From JALORV01 sp963754065 (GTDB lineage: Bacteria > Pseudomonadota > Gammaproteobacteria > Burkholderiales > Burkholderiaceae_F), in the NCBI GenBank assembly GCA_963754065.1, contig CAVWFH010000038.1, positions 1-64,000 on the forward strand: a DNA stretch of 64,000 nt, read 5' to 3'. The notes beneath the pieces are model-generated. The model searched no databases. It was not told the origin of the DNA and saw nothing but the letters and a program-made list of their open reading frames with translations. Shown here piece by piece: positions 37,685 through 46,744 of this stretch. Both the position numbers and the translations under genes were made by a program. Numbering within the stretch: the first letter of the stretch is position 1; the number at the start of each line of letters is the position of its first letter.

Positions 37685-38062
37685 ATGAATTTGACCGCTG
37701 TTGAAGCCAAACCCTTCGTTCCGGCAACCGACTTCGAACGAGCAAAGCAATTTTACGCGGCGCTCGGCTTCGAGATTCCATGGTCCTCCGAAGACCTGGC
37801 CTATGTACGGCATGGCCTAACTGCCTTTCTTCTGCAGGCCTTCAATCAGCCCGCGTTCATTCAAAACTTCCAGATGCACCTTCTCGTTGAGAATGTCGAC
37901 GACTGGCACGCCCATTTGAAGGCGATTCGTATTGAGGAGCGATTCGGAGTGCGGATGGGTTCACCGGAAGACCAGTCGTGGGCCATGCGTGACTTCACGC
38001 TGTTCGATCCGAGTGGCGTGCTGTGGCGTATTGCCCAGAATCTGCCGCGGTCCGGTGGATAG
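37685..38062 (+). CDS. VOC (glyoxalase/bleomycin-resistance) family protein
   Basis: A 125-residue single vicinal-oxygen-chelate domain: AVEAKPFVPATDFERAKQFYAALGFEI (divided here for description) at the start, MHLLVENVDDWHAHL in the middle and RDFTLFDPSGVLWRIAQN at the end. Such proteins dimerise to form metal-dependent lyases, dioxygenases or drug-binding proteins. The usual His ligand in the first strand is absent (PFVPA), which favours a binding or non-metal role. The ATG at 37685 is family-consistent. Surrounding bases look less GC-rich than the core genome, in line with accessory DNA. Confidence 0.8.
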   Translation: MNLTAVEAKPFVPATDFERAKQFYAALGFEIPWSSEDLAYVRHGLTAFLLQAFNQPAFIQNFQMHLLVENVDDWHAHLKAIRIEERFGVRMGSPEDQSWAMRDFTLFDPSGVLWRIAQNLPRSGG

Positions 38063-38235
38063 CCTGCGTCGGGGCAAATTGGCCATTAGCGGTCATGGGT
38101 TCCAGCTCGACAGTCGCTCGAACCGGTCAGGCCTCTTGACGACGTGAGTAGCTTGATAAGACAAGCCCGTGCGCAGTTGTCCAGATTGAGCCGTGGCGAC
38201 GGACCCTTGCTGGCTCGAGGGCAAAGGAACGACGT

Positions 38236-38637
38236 ATGTTGAACGAGTCTTTTCGCGTAGCCGTTCCGCAGCTGCTTGCGGAACTTGAAGCATCTGCGAA
38301 TGCGCATGACACCGATCGACATATGGCAGCGTATGCCAAAGATCCGTCGCTGACGTTCGCATTCAATGGCGAGGTTATTCGCGGCTGGGATGCGCTACGC
38401 GAGCAACAGCGCAAGTGGTGGCAGGACGGCGCGGCCACGGGGACTTACAAGTACGCTGGAACTCCGATCGTGGAGCCATTGGCTGAGGATCTTGGGATGA
38501 CTACCTTCCTGATCAATGCGCGAACCGAGCTCCCCGAAGGACGCGTCATTGAACGAACGCTCGCTTATTCGGCACTTTGGCGAAAGCAAAGCGACGGGTG
38601 GCGCATCGTCTTCGCGCACGAGTCCAGCACGAAGTGA
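38236..38637 (+). CDS. NTF2-like (DUF4440/SnoaL-type) protein
   Basis: A 133-residue protein of the NTF2-like fold: an N-terminal helix (VPQLLAELEASANAHDTDRHM), AYAKDPSLTFAFNGEVIRGWDALREQ, then strands ending in LWRKQSDGWRIVFAHES, the typical DUF4440 ending. AAAGGA before the ATG serves as ribosome-binding site. No catalytic residues can be assigned. Flanking gaps of about 170 bases on each side hold no ORF. Confidence 0.78.
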   Translation: MLNESFRVAVPQLLAELEASANAHDTDRHMAAYAKDPSLTFAFNGEVIRGWDALREQQRKWWQDGAATGTYKYAGTPIVEPLAEDLGMTTFLINARTELPEGRVIERTLAYSALWRKQSDGWRIVFAHESSTK

Positions 38638-38815
38638 TCCATGGTGAGGCGATGCGACACAGTCAGGACGCGAGCGACCCAGACCCCGGCATTCGGCCAC
38701 AAGCGGCCGCGCGACTCAGAAGGCTAAACGCCGAGTAAGGGAACATTCTCATCTCGTCGCTGCGTACTCACGCATCAACCTGTGGTGGCTTCGAAATGAG
38801 GCCTTTCCCCCGAAA

Positions 38816-39880
38816 TTAGTTCTGCAGCAAGCTCGCCAACGCTCCGAAGTCGAGCGCTTCGTACGATGTCTGCTGCCACGCATTCTCCGGGTCGGTCTTC
38901 GGCTGCGGCGCGACGGACACCACGATTACGTGCAGTCGCTTCGGATCCCGCCGCGCATACGTCGGATCGATCTTCGCCAGAGGTCTGCCCTCCGGGTCGT
39001 CTACCCGGACGGCACCCTCAGGGGTCGTCGTTCCGCTCATCGTGCCGGGCGCAGCGAGTTGCGCTGGGGTGAGGGAGGCGCGATATGTATCGAACGCGGC
39101 GCGTTGCTTCGTCACCGCCTGCGCCCCAGCGGCTTCGTTCTTCGCGGCGGACGCGCGCATCTTTTCCAGCGAGGCAAGCAAGTTAGCGCGCGTCTTCTCG
39201 GCTGCCGCGGGATCGGCCTTCTGCATGCCGCGATAGATCTCATCGATCTTCCGCTCGTCGAGTGCGTTTATGGATTGCCTCGCCCGCGCGAACTCCGCCT
39301 CCCGTCGTGAGAGCTCGCGCTCGTGCCAGCCGAGCATCTCTGCGACGGTCACCGGGATCCAGGGACGGTAACTGCCGTCGCTCAGCAATACACGCGGGTT
39401 CTGCGCTTGGCCGCCGGCGAGGTAGACGGGGTAGCCGGCGAAACTTCCGCGCGGCACAGGAGCGAACGAAGCACGCAGCTCTCCATCGCCCAGCTGGCCA
39501 CCGAGCAGCGCTCCCGGATCGTTGATGAAGATTGCGATCTGGCCGTCCGCCAGACCACCACCACGGTCCGCGTTCGGGCTGACCTTGCAGCCGTCGCGCA
39601 GCCAGGCCTTCTGGTTGTACGCCGTCGTGATCACTGAGGCCGACAGCCAGTCCTGGCCGTAGTAGCTAATCGAGGTGCGGACGCGCACGGGCTTGTTGCC
39701 GGACATAAACACGGCGTTGTTCTGAGTAATCGTTGCGGCCGCGCGGGCGGCCCGTTGCAGCACCTCAGCCCCAGGCCGGCGGCTGTCGAAGCCTTCCTCC
39801 CGGGTTGGAACAATGCAGTCGAGTTCGGCGGAGGCGAGCGCCGGCGCAAGGGCAAGCGCCCAGACAACGAATACCTTCAT
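38816..39880 (-). CDS. Secreted protein of unknown function
   Basis: From the ATG at 39880 the protein has 354 residues with a Sec signal peptide (MKVFVVWALALAPALASA, cut after residue 18). The mature N-terminal half has ISYYGQDWLSASVITTAYNQKAWLRDGCKV and a few Gly-rich loops; two cysteines (ELDCIVP, DGCKV) may bond. The central part (about 180-280) is strongly helical and charged (MLGWHERELSRREAEFARARQ through KMRASAAKNEAAG), probably a coiled coil. I recognise no family. The frame is open 25 codons further up, but the signal peptide decides the start. Likely periplasmic. Confidence 0.68.
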   Translation of the reverse strand: MKVFVVWALALAPALASAELDCIVPTREEGFDSRRPGAEVLQRAARAAATITQNNAVFMSGNKPVRVRTSISYYGQDWLSASVITTAYNQKAWLRDGCKVSPNADRGGGLADGQIAIFINDPGALLGGQLGDGELRASFAPVPRGSFAGYPVYLAGGQAQNPRVLLSDGSYRPWIPVTVAEMLGWHERELSRREAEFARARQSINALDERKIDEIYRGMQKADPAAAEKTRANLLASLEKMRASAAKNEAAGAQAVTKQRAAFDTYRASLTPAQLAAPGTMSGTTTPEGAVRVDDPEGRPLAKIDPTYARRDPKRLHVIVVSVAPQPKTDPENAWQQTSYEALDFGALASLLQN

Positions 39881-40114
39881 CGCGTCTGCCGCCCAAACAC
39901 GCACGGCGGAACTCGCGTCGCACAGACGCCTGAGCTCGTCATCGTTTCCTCTCATACAGGCCGCATGGCCCGCAGATCTTAGCGGCGGGCAACCTCAAGG
40001 GCCTACGCCTTATGTCGCAGATCACGACCCGCCGGTGAACTTAGCTGCACCAAGCAGATCAGCAAGTAGCGGTCGTTCGCGTCCGGAATCGCGCGATGAC
40101 TTCCAGGCCTGTGA

Positions 40115-40135
40115 GCGCCGGAGTGGAACCGGCGC
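40115..40135. terminator. Inverted repeat after the lipoprotein-hydrolase gene
   Basis: GCGCCGG-AGTGGAA-CCGGCGC, a 7-bp GC stem 27 bases past the stop of the minus-strand hydrolase at 40162. No T-run follows. The surrounding 280-base gap (39881-40161) shows no credible ORF. Confidence 0.35.
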
Positions 40136-40161
40136 CGCCTGTCAAGCGATGCCGAATCGAT

Positions 40162-41253
40162 TCAATTCTTCGGCCCGTCAAGAAAGCTCTGCACAACGCG
40201 AAACAGCTGCATGCGGTTTCGCTCCAGCATGATCGAGTGCGTCCCCTCGCCGATCTCGACGTACTGCTTCACCGGTGCGTTGGCGAGTAACGGGAACAAC
40301 GCCTGAGCCATGTATGACGGCGTGTCGGCATCCCACTCGCCCTTGACCAGCAGCGTTGGCACCCTGATGGCTTCCGGGTCGTAGGGTGGCGTCCAATCGC
40401 CTGAGGACTGCACCGTGGGCACGCCGCCGTTCGGAGCCCGCATGACCGCCGGCGACTGCTTCGATCCCCATGGGTCGGTCGCAAGGTTGGCCGCCACCCA
40501 GGCCTCGAACCAACTGCGCGGAACGAGTTGTTCCTGCTTGTCTTGCGCCACGCCGGCCAGCCAGCGCGACTTGACCGCCGCCACGTTGACGAGTCGGTAC
40601 GCCGCCTTGACATCGGTCCCGCTGGCCGCTCCGGACGGGGTCTTTCGCTGCCACACCGGCGCGTAGAGCACGAGTCGTTCGACCTTGTCGCCATGGATGG
40701 CGGCGTAGCGTCCCATGACGGCGGTTCCCCAGGACCAGCCGATCAAAACGATCCGCTCGACGTTGCGTCGGCGCCGAATGAAGTCGACGGCGGCGTCGAC
40801 ATCGTCGACCGCCTCAGCCAACGTGGCAACGGGAGGATTGCGGTCGGGGGGCTCGGACATCGCCGGAGGTCGGGTCGACCCACCGTAGCCGCGCACGTCG
40901 ACCAAGTAGACGTCGTAGCCGGCCCGTGCGATGTAGTCCATCCAGGACAGACCGTCCAGAGACAGATCGAACGTCGACTCGGACGGGAAGGTGACGCCGT
41001 GAACGAAAAGCACGATGCGGTTGGAAGGGAACGCCTCCGCCCCATTTACCCGCTTGTTGCGAACGAAGAGCTCGATGCCCGCCGATTTCGACGGAACGTG
41101 GAAGTCGTCGACCGCCAAGGCCGGTATGTCCGGTGCCGATCGTGCGGCGGCGCATCCGGCCAGGGCGAAGGCAGTCAGCACAAGAAGCCTCAGGCCAGCC
41201 ATCGCCGACACGATGGTGACTGCGGCGAACCGTTGGAGAAAGCTGTTTAACAT
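40162..41253 (-). CDS. Alpha/beta hydrolase lipoprotein
   Basis: A 363-residue protein with a long lipoprotein signal (lipobox LAGC, Cys34) followed by an alpha/beta hydrolase: oxyanion region VLFVHGVTFPSESTFD near 81, VDVRGYGGSTRPP, nucleophile elbow IGWSWGT with Ser174, acid in GEWDADTP and His in EGTHSIMLE near the C-terminus. It is probably anchored in the envelope. GGAG six bases before the ATG at 41253 supports this start, although an internal ATG at 41202 would give a shorter, more standard lipoprotein signal. Divergent from the winged-helix regulator at 41394, which may control it. Confidence 0.82.
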   Translation of the reverse strand: MLNSFLQRFAAVTIVSAMAGLRLLVLTAFALAGCAAARSAPDIPALAVDDFHVPSKSAGIELFVRNKRVNGAEAFPSNRIVLFVHGVTFPSESTFDLSLDGLSWMDYIARAGYDVYLVDVRGYGGSTRPPAMSEPPDRNPPVATLAEAVDDVDAAVDFIRRRRNVERIVLIGWSWGTAVMGRYAAIHGDKVERLVLYAPVWQRKTPSGAASGTDVKAAYRLVNVAAVKSRWLAGVAQDKQEQLVPRSWFEAWVAANLATDPWGSKQSPAVMRAPNGGVPTVQSSGDWTPPYDPEAIRVPTLLVKGEWDADTPSYMAQALFPLLANAPVKQYVEIGEGTHSIMLERNRMQLFRVVQSFLDGPKN

Positions 41254-41393
41254 GATCGACTCCGGCAGTTCAGTGGTGACGCCAATCTAAGCTCGGCGCC
41301 GCCGGCGAGTCCTGAAATTCGCTGCGTGCTGGCTGAATAAGCCTGAGTAACGCTGTACTCGGGCACGCACCCGGGAGCAAACTACGCCCCGAA

Positions 41394-43166
41394 GTGCGAA
41401 TCTCACCGATGGGCCGGACCGAGGAATTCACTGCCGCGACGTTCCGATTCGACGCCTTCGAACTCGACGGGCAGCGGCGCACGCTACGGCGCTCAGGCGC
41501 CGACGTCGAACTGCGACCGCTGGCCTTCGATGCGCTCGCCTTTCTGGTGCGCCACGCGGGCCACGTCGTGACCAAAGACGAGTTGATCGCCGCCGTCTGG
41601 CCGGGGCTCGTGGTGACAGACGACTCGATCGCGCGCTGCATCAGCGACATCCGGCGTGCGCTCGGCGATGTCGAGCAAAAGATCATCAAGACGGTGCCGC
41701 GGCGCGGCTACACGCTGGCCGTCCCGGTGGACCCGGACGGGCCGCGGTTTACCCATCCTGAGCCCGCCCTGCTGAACGTGGCCCGCGCGGAAGCTGTGCC
41801 GCCGGCACCGATGGTCCCGGTCCCAGGCCAGCCACCCATGGGAGGCATCCTGGCACGGCGATGGGCCTTTGGTGCAGGCGTGACCTTCCTCTGTGTCGCC
41901 CTGGCCTGGGTGGTTTGGGCCATGAGGCAGGGCTCCGAAACCGCAACGGTCCGCCCTGGTTTGTCGATCGTGATGCTGCCTCTGGCGAGCTTGGGCGGCG
42001 ACCCGGCGCAGGATCGCCTGGCCGCCGCACTCACCGACGAGATCACGGTCGACCTGTCGCGCATTCCCGAGACCTTCGTGATCGCCCGTGCCACGGCAGA
42101 CAGCTACCGCGGCCGCAGCGTCGACGCACGTCAGGTGGGCCGCGAGCTTGGCGTGCGCTACGTGCTCGACGGCGGCCTGGTGCGTCTGGGCGACGCGGTG
42201 CAGCTGACCCTGCAACTTGTCGAAAGCGAGAGCGGGCGCGCCCTGTGGGCAGACCGCATCGATGGCGAGTTGTCCGACCTGCCTGCGCTGTACCGCCGGG
42301 TCACTGGAACGGTGGCGAGGTCGCTGGACCTGACGCTGCAGGCAGTGGAAACCTCACGTGCGAGGGAGCGGCCCGCTGCCGACCTGCAGGACCTGTTGTT
42401 GCAGGCGCGCTGGCTGCTCCAGCACAACCGGACGACACCGGACTCGGTGCGGGAAGCGCGCCAACTGCTCGAGCAGGTGAGCGCGCGAGACCCGGGTTCG
42501 GCGCTTGCCTTCGCCCTGCTGGCCCAGACCTACAACGTCGACGTGGCGCAGCGCTGGCTGAGCCTGCGCGGCGCGACGCGCGAGCAGTGGCTGCAACAGG
42601 CCGACAGGTTCTCGGAGCGGGCCTTCCAACTGGATCATGCCGATGCACGTGTAATCGGCGTGCGCGGCACGACGCTGGCGCTGGCCGGCCGCTCCGAGCA
42701 GGCGGTCGAGTTGCTCGAGCGCCAGATCGCGCTCAATCGCAACGATGCAAGTGCCTGGTTCTGGCTCGGCTATGCCCGTTGCACGCTCGGCCGGCAGGAT
42801 GAAGCGATCGCCGCCCTTGTGCAGGCGCGGCGGCTCAGCCCGCGCGATCCGAATCTCAACGGCATCTTTGTCGTCACCGCGGCGGCACATCTGTACCTGG
42901 GGCACGACCGCGAGGCGCTCGAATGGGCGCGGCGCTCGGTGCTCGAGCGGCCGCAGCACGCGGTGGCTCACTCGTGGGTCGCAGCGGCGGCCGCGAACTT
43001 GGGCGAGACGGAAACCGCACGCGCCGCCTTGGCCGAGTTCAGGGGGCGGCTGCCTTCCTACACGATTTCGTCGTTCCGCGACGAGCGGCTGTGCGCCAAC
43101 GACCTTTGCCGCAGTCAGCGCGAGCGCTACTACGCTGGGCTGGCGAAGGCGGGGCTGCCCGAATAG
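41394..43166 (+). CDS. Membrane-bound winged-helix regulator with TPR-like domain (CadC/ToxR type)
   Basis: A 590-residue transcription regulator. Residues ~17-110 form an OmpR/CadC winged helix (FRFDAFELDGQRRTLRRSG, PLAFDALAFLVRHAGHVVTKDEL, IKTVPRRGYTLAV). A single membrane helix lies at ~157-177, then a domain with VMLPLASLGGDPAQDRLAAALTDEI and TPR-type repeats to the end (for example DASAWFWLGYARCTLGRQDEAIAAL). It should bind DNA while anchored in the membrane. Start: GTG at 41394 or ATG at 41409; neither has a clear ribosome-binding site. It is divergent from the lipoprotein hydrolase, with a 140-base shared region. Confidence 0.86.
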   Translation: MRISPMGRTEEFTAATFRFDAFELDGQRRTLRRSGADVELRPLAFDALAFLVRHAGHVVTKDELIAAVWPGLVVTDDSIARCISDIRRALGDVEQKIIKTVPRRGYTLAVPVDPDGPRFTHPEPALLNVARAEAVPPAPMVPVPGQPPMGGILARRWAFGAGVTFLCVALAWVVWAMRQGSETATVRPGLSIVMLPLASLGGDPAQDRLAAALTDEITVDLSRIPETFVIARATADSYRGRSVDARQVGRELGVRYVLDGGLVRLGDAVQLTLQLVESESGRALWADRIDGELSDLPALYRRVTGTVARSLDLTLQAVETSRARERPAADLQDLLLQARWLLQHNRTTPDSVREARQLLEQVSARDPGSALAFALLAQTYNVDVAQRWLSLRGATREQWLQQADRFSERAFQLDHADARVIGVRGTTLALAGRSEQAVELLERQIALNRNDASAWFWLGYARCTLGRQDEAIAALVQARRLSPRDPNLNGIFVVTAAAHLYLGHDREALEWARRSVLERPQHAVAHSWVAAAAANLGETETARAALAEFRGRLPSYTISSFRDERLCANDLCRSQRERYYAGLAKAGLPE

Positions 43167-43180
43167 GCTGACTTCGCGCT

Positions 43181-43206
43181 GCGGGGCCACCTTCGGGTGG
43201 CTCCGC
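43181..43206 (+). terminator. Strong hairpin after the regulator gene
   Basis: GCGGGGCCACC-TTCG-GGTGGCTCCGC: an 11-bp stem (one G-T wobble) closed by a TTCG tetraloop, 14 bases after the stop at 43166. No T-run follows. It lies between the convergent regulator and isc operon ends. Confidence 0.6.
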
Positions 43207-43327
43207 ATGGGTCCGCGCGGAACTCACGGAAGTTGCGGCCCCCACCTGAAGCATCCGTCTGCAAGTAGTTCGAGAACCCAGGCTCACCTGCATCCGGAAA
43301 GCGGCCCTAGGGTGGTTAGACGAGTCG

Positions 43328-43522
43328 CTAAGCGACTTCCTCTATCCACGCCATCTGGATCGCCTCCAGAATCTTCTCGCCGGAACGCGCCGGGTCGTCG
43401 CTGAATCCGGGCAGCTCGCACACCCAGCGATGCAGGTCGGTGAACCGTATCGTCCGCGGATCGATGTCCGTGTGGGTCTCGGACAGGGCGATGGCAAGCT
43501 CGAGCGTGTCGGTCCATTTCAT
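43328..43522 (-). CDS. iscX: Iron-sulphur assembly accessory protein IscX
   Basis: A 64-residue acidic protein with the IscX/YfhJ pattern: MKWTDTLELAIALSETHTDIDP, IRFTDLHRWVCELPGF and EKILEAIQMAWIEE. IscX binds IscS and iron and tunes cluster assembly. The length is normal for the family. Last gene of the isc operon, 45 bases after fdx; its stop faces the convergent regulator gene 160 bases away. Confidence 0.93.
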   Translation of the reverse strand: MKWTDTLELAIALSETHTDIDPRTIRFTDLHRWVCELPGFSDDPARSGEKILEAIQMAWIEEVA

Positions 43523-43567
43523 GTCGGCCTCGTATTTTCCTGTGCGGCCGCGCGCGATGCACGGCCG

Positions 43568-43906
43568 CTAGTGCTTTTCTTTCGCATAGTTGATGCTGTA
43601 CTTTGGAATCTCCACGGTCAGGTCGATATCCTGCAGGATGGCCTGGCAGGATAGGCGCGACACCGGGGTCAGGCCCCACGCGCGGTCGAGAAGATCCTCT
43701 TCGTTGTCGCTCGCCGGCGGCAGCGACGCATAGCCCTTGCGGATGATGCAGTGGCACGTCGTGCACGCCGCCACCTTGCCGCACGCGTGCTCGATGTCAA
43801 CACCGTGATCGAGCAACGCATCGGTGAGCGTCACCCCGCGCGCAACTTCAAACTCCGCGCCAGCGGGGCAGAGCTCCTCATGAGGCAATACGGTGATCTT
43901 CGGCAT
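43568..43906 (-). CDS. fdx: ISC-type [2Fe-2S] ferredoxin
   Basis: A 112-residue adrenodoxin-like ferredoxin that delivers electrons to the ISC machinery. Cluster ligands follow the ISC pattern: C42-x5-C48-x2-C51 (HACGKVAACTTCHC) and C87 (RLSCQAIL). The C-terminus KYSINYAKEKH is typical of ISC Fdx. Position between hscA and iscX confirms the assignment. Confidence 0.95.
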   Translation of the reverse strand: MPKITVLPHEELCPAGAEFEVARGVTLTDALLDHGVDIEHACGKVAACTTCHCIIRKGYASLPPASDNEEDLLDRAWGLTPVSRLSCQAILQDIDLTVEIPKYSINYAKEKH

Positions 43907-43929
43907 CGTCGCGCCCGCGTTGCGGCAGG

Positions 43930-45810
43930 CTACTTGGCCAGTTCTTCGATCGTGCGTCCGGCCAGCGCACTGCGTATCGAGCGGTCCATGCGCCGTGCTG
44001 CGAAGTCGTCGGTACCCGCGATCAGCGTATCCGTCGCCTGCCGGATGGCGGCTGCATTGGCATCCTGAAGGTGCCTGGATACCTCCGCGACGAGGCGTTC
44101 GATCGTGTTGCGCTCGTCCGGCTCCAGCAGATCTCCATCGGCGGCAAGCGCTGCCAGCGTCGCTTCGAGCAGACGTTGCGCTTCGACCTGCTGTTCACGC
44201 AGCGCACGGGCACGCATGTCGTCGTCGGCCGAGCCGAACGAGTCCTGCAGCATGCGGGCGATCTCGTCATCGGAAAGGCCATACGTGGGCTTGACGACGA
44301 TGGCAGCCTCGACCCCGCTGCCGGTCTCGCGGGCGGCGACCGAGAGCAATCCGTCGGCATCTACCGTGAAGGTGACACGGATGCGTGCCGCGCCCGCCAC
44401 CATCGGCGGGATGCCGCGCAGTTCGAATCGCGCCAGTGAGCGGCAGTCCGAAACGAGTTCACGTTCGCCTTGCAGGACATGGACTGCCATGGCCGTCTGG
44501 CCGTCACGAAAGGTCGTGAATTCCTGCGCACGCGCGACCGGGATCGGCGAGTTGCGCGGAATGATCCGTTCGACCAGTCCGCCCATGGTCTCCAGGCCGA
44601 GCGAAAGCGGTATGACGTCCAGCAACAACCAGTCGTCTCCAGCCGCACGATTGCCCGCGAGCAGGTTGGCCTGCATCGCCGCGCCCAGGGCAACGACCTT
44701 GTCCGGATCAATGTTCGTGAGGGGTGCCTGCCCGAAGAAGGCACCCACCGCCTTGTGGACATGCGGCATGCGCGTTGCGCCGCCGACCATCACGACGCCA
44801 TCGATGTCCTTGGCCGTCACGCCGGCGTCGTGCAGGGCCTTGCGGCACGCCGCCAGCGTCTTGTCCACCAGCGGCTGGGTCATGCGCGCGAACTCGCGGC
44901 TCGGAGCCGGCACATCCACCACTTCGCCGGTCGATAGCACCGCGTTGGCGCGGACCTCGGGCTCGACCGACAGGCGCTCCTTGACCTCGCGCGCCTTGAC
45001 CATCAAAGCGCGCGCGTCCTGCTGCGACAGCGGCAGCAGCTGCGCCTGCTCGATGATCCAGCAGAAAAGGCGGTGGTCGAAGTCATCGCCACCCAGTGCG
45101 GAGTCACCGCCGGTGGCGAGCACTTCGAAGACGCCCCGCGAAAGCTTGAGGATCGAGATATCGAACGTTCCGCCACCCAGGTCGTAGACCGCGTAGGTTC
45201 CCCGGGCGCCATGGTCCAGCCCGTAAGCGATCGCGGCGGCCGTCGGCTCGTTGAGCAGGCGCAGGATATTGATGCCGGCCAGTCGTGCAGCATCCTTCGT
45301 GGCCTGCCGCTGCGCGTCGTCGAAGTAGGCGGGCACCGTGACCACCGCGCCAACCAGATCGCCGCCGAGTGCCTCTTCCGCCCGCACACGCAGAACCTTC
45401 AGGATTTCGGCCGAGACTTCGACTGGGCTCTTCACACCGGCGGCGGTGCGCAACTGCAGCATGCCCGGCGCATCATCGGCACGCTCGACGAAGTCGTAGG
45501 GCATGTTCTCGATGTGCAGCACGTCCGAGCGTGCGCGCCCCATGAAGCGCTTCACCGACACGACGGTGTTGCGCGGATCCAGCGACTGGTGCCTCTGCGC
45601 CTCATAGCCGACCTCGGCCTTCCCATCGGCCAGGTAGCGCACCACCGAAGGGAGCATCGGACGCCCTTCGGCGTCGTCGATGACGACCGGAATGCTGTTG
45701 CGCACAGTCGCCACCAGGGAATTGGTCGTTCCAAGGTCGATGCCCACCGCCAGCCGATGCTGGTGCGGGGCCGACGACTCGCCCGGCTCGGCGATCTGCA
45801 GCAGAGCCAT
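43930..45810 (-). CDS. hscA: Fe-S assembly Hsp70 chaperone HscA
   Basis: A 626-residue Hsp70 dedicated to IscU. The ATPase domain has GIDLGTTNSLVATV near 23, YDLGGGTFDISILKL near 205 and MVGGATRMPHV near 345; the substrate-binding domain follows with DVIPLSLGLETMGGLVERIIPRN (divided here for description) and a helical lid. It recognises the LPPVK motif of IscU and drives cluster transfer with HscB. Its ATG shares one base with the hscB stop (TGATG), so the chaperone pair is translationally coupled. Confidence 0.96.
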   Translation of the reverse strand: MALLQIAEPGESSAPHQHRLAVGIDLGTTNSLVATVRNSIPVVIDDAEGRPMLPSVVRYLADGKAEVGYEAQRHQSLDPRNTVVSVKRFMGRARSDVLHIENMPYDFVERADDAPGMLQLRTAAGVKSPVEVSAEILKVLRVRAEEALGGDLVGAVVTVPAYFDDAQRQATKDAARLAGINILRLLNEPTAAAIAYGLDHGARGTYAVYDLGGGTFDISILKLSRGVFEVLATGGDSALGGDDFDHRLFCWIIEQAQLLPLSQQDARALMVKAREVKERLSVEPEVRANAVLSTGEVVDVPAPSREFARMTQPLVDKTLAACRKALHDAGVTAKDIDGVVMVGGATRMPHVHKAVGAFFGQAPLTNIDPDKVVALGAAMQANLLAGNRAAGDDWLLLDVIPLSLGLETMGGLVERIIPRNSPIPVARAQEFTTFRDGQTAMAVHVLQGERELVSDCRSLARFELRGIPPMVAGAARIRVTFTVDADGLLSVAARETGSGVEAAIVVKPTYGLSDDEIARMLQDSFGSADDDMRARALREQQVEAQRLLEATLAALAADGDLLEPDERNTIERLVAEVSRHLQDANAAAIRQATDTLIAGTDDFAARRMDRSIRSALAGRTIEELAK

Positions 45811-46352
45811 CAGGCCGACGCCTCACGCGGACGTGTCATGAACTCTTCGGCAGCGCGTACTTCGTCACGGAACTTGTCGACGAACATGAGCTGGCGTACC
45901 AGCGCAGACGCCGCAACATGATCACGCACCTCGTCGATTGCGGCCTCGATCGCGGCGATCAGAGCGTCGCGCTCCGCCTTCACGGTGGCCATCAGCTCGT
46001 CCAGTTGCGTTGCATCGTCATGCCGCTTCGCGCCGTCGAGCGACTCGCGCCACTCCAGTTGCTGAAGCAGGAAGGGTCCCGGCATCGAGGTGTTCGACTC
46101 GGCCTGGATCGGTACCCCCGCCCGCTCGCAAAGATAGGCAGCGCGCGCCAGCGGCGACTTCAGTGTCCGGTAGGCTTCATTGGCCTGCGCGGCCCACTGC
46201 ATCGCCACGCGGCGTTCTGCCGCGCTGCCGGAGGCAAAGCGATCGGGGTGAACCTTGGACTGGACGTTCTTGTGGGCCCGCTCGAGCGCCGCCTCGTCGA
46301 GCGCAAAGCGCTCAGGCAACGCGAACAGCGCGAAGTGGTCGGGGTGCAACAT
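45810..46352 (-). CDS. hscB: Fe-S assembly J-protein co-chaperone HscB
   Basis: A 180-residue co-chaperone. The J-domain has FALDEAALERAHKNVQSKVHPDRF with the HPD motif near 37-39 (divided here for description); the C-terminal helical domain (ERDALIAAIEAAID and following) binds IscU. It stimulates HscA ATPase and brings IscU to it. Position between iscA and hscA is canonical. An earlier in-frame start is not available within the family pattern. Confidence 0.94.
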   Translation of the reverse strand: MLHPDHFALFALPERFALDEAALERAHKNVQSKVHPDRFASGSAAERRVAMQWAAQANEAYRTLKSPLARAAYLCERAGVPIQAESNTSMPGPFLLQQLEWRESLDGAKRHDDATQLDELMATVKAERDALIAAIEAAIDEVRDHVAASALVRQLMFVDKFRDEVRAAEEFMTRPREASA

Positions 46353-46397
46353 GACGGGGTCGGCTCGCAGGGCACGAGGCGCGCCCGGCGGGCGCGA

Positions 46398-46721
46398 CTA
46401 GATGTTGAAGGACTCGCCGCAGCCGCAGCGGTTCTTCTCGTTGGGATTATTGAAGCGGAAACCTTCGTTGAGACCCTCGCGCACGAAATCGAGTTCGGTC
46501 CCGTCGATGTACGGCAGGCTCTTAGGATCGATCAGAATCTTCACGCCGTGGCACTCGAAAGACTGGTCCTCGGGCTGCTCGGCGTCGGCGTACTCCAGCT
46601 TGTAAGCCATGCCGGAACACCCCGTCGTTCGCACCCCCAGGCGCAGCCCCACGCCCTTGCCGCGCCTTTGCAGAAAACCTGCCACATGCTGGGCCGCGCG
46701 CTCCGTCATTGTCACTGCCAT
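46398..46721 (-). CDS. iscA: Iron-sulphur carrier/assembly protein IscA
   Basis: A 107-residue A-type carrier with the three cluster/iron-binding cysteines: C35 (TTGCSGMAY) and C99 and C101 (NRCGCGESF). MAVTMTERAAQHV is the usual start; the frame is open upstream to 46973, but that part is inside iscU's neighbourhood and has no family content. It accepts and passes Fe-S clusters to target proteins. It lies 23 bases after iscU. Confidence 0.95.
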   Translation of the reverse strand: MAVTMTERAAQHVAGFLQRRGKGVGLRLGVRTTGCSGMAYKLEYADAEQPEDQSFECHGVKILIDPKSLPYIDGTELDFVREGLNEGFRFNNPNEKNRCGCGESFNI

Positions 46722-46744
46722 TGCTTCGTACTCCCGCGATCCGT

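Noticed and set aside
36878..38815. Possible mobile island
   Set aside because: Base composition looks a little lower in GC and the genes are accessory, but no integrase, transposase, tRNA or flanking direct repeat was seen.
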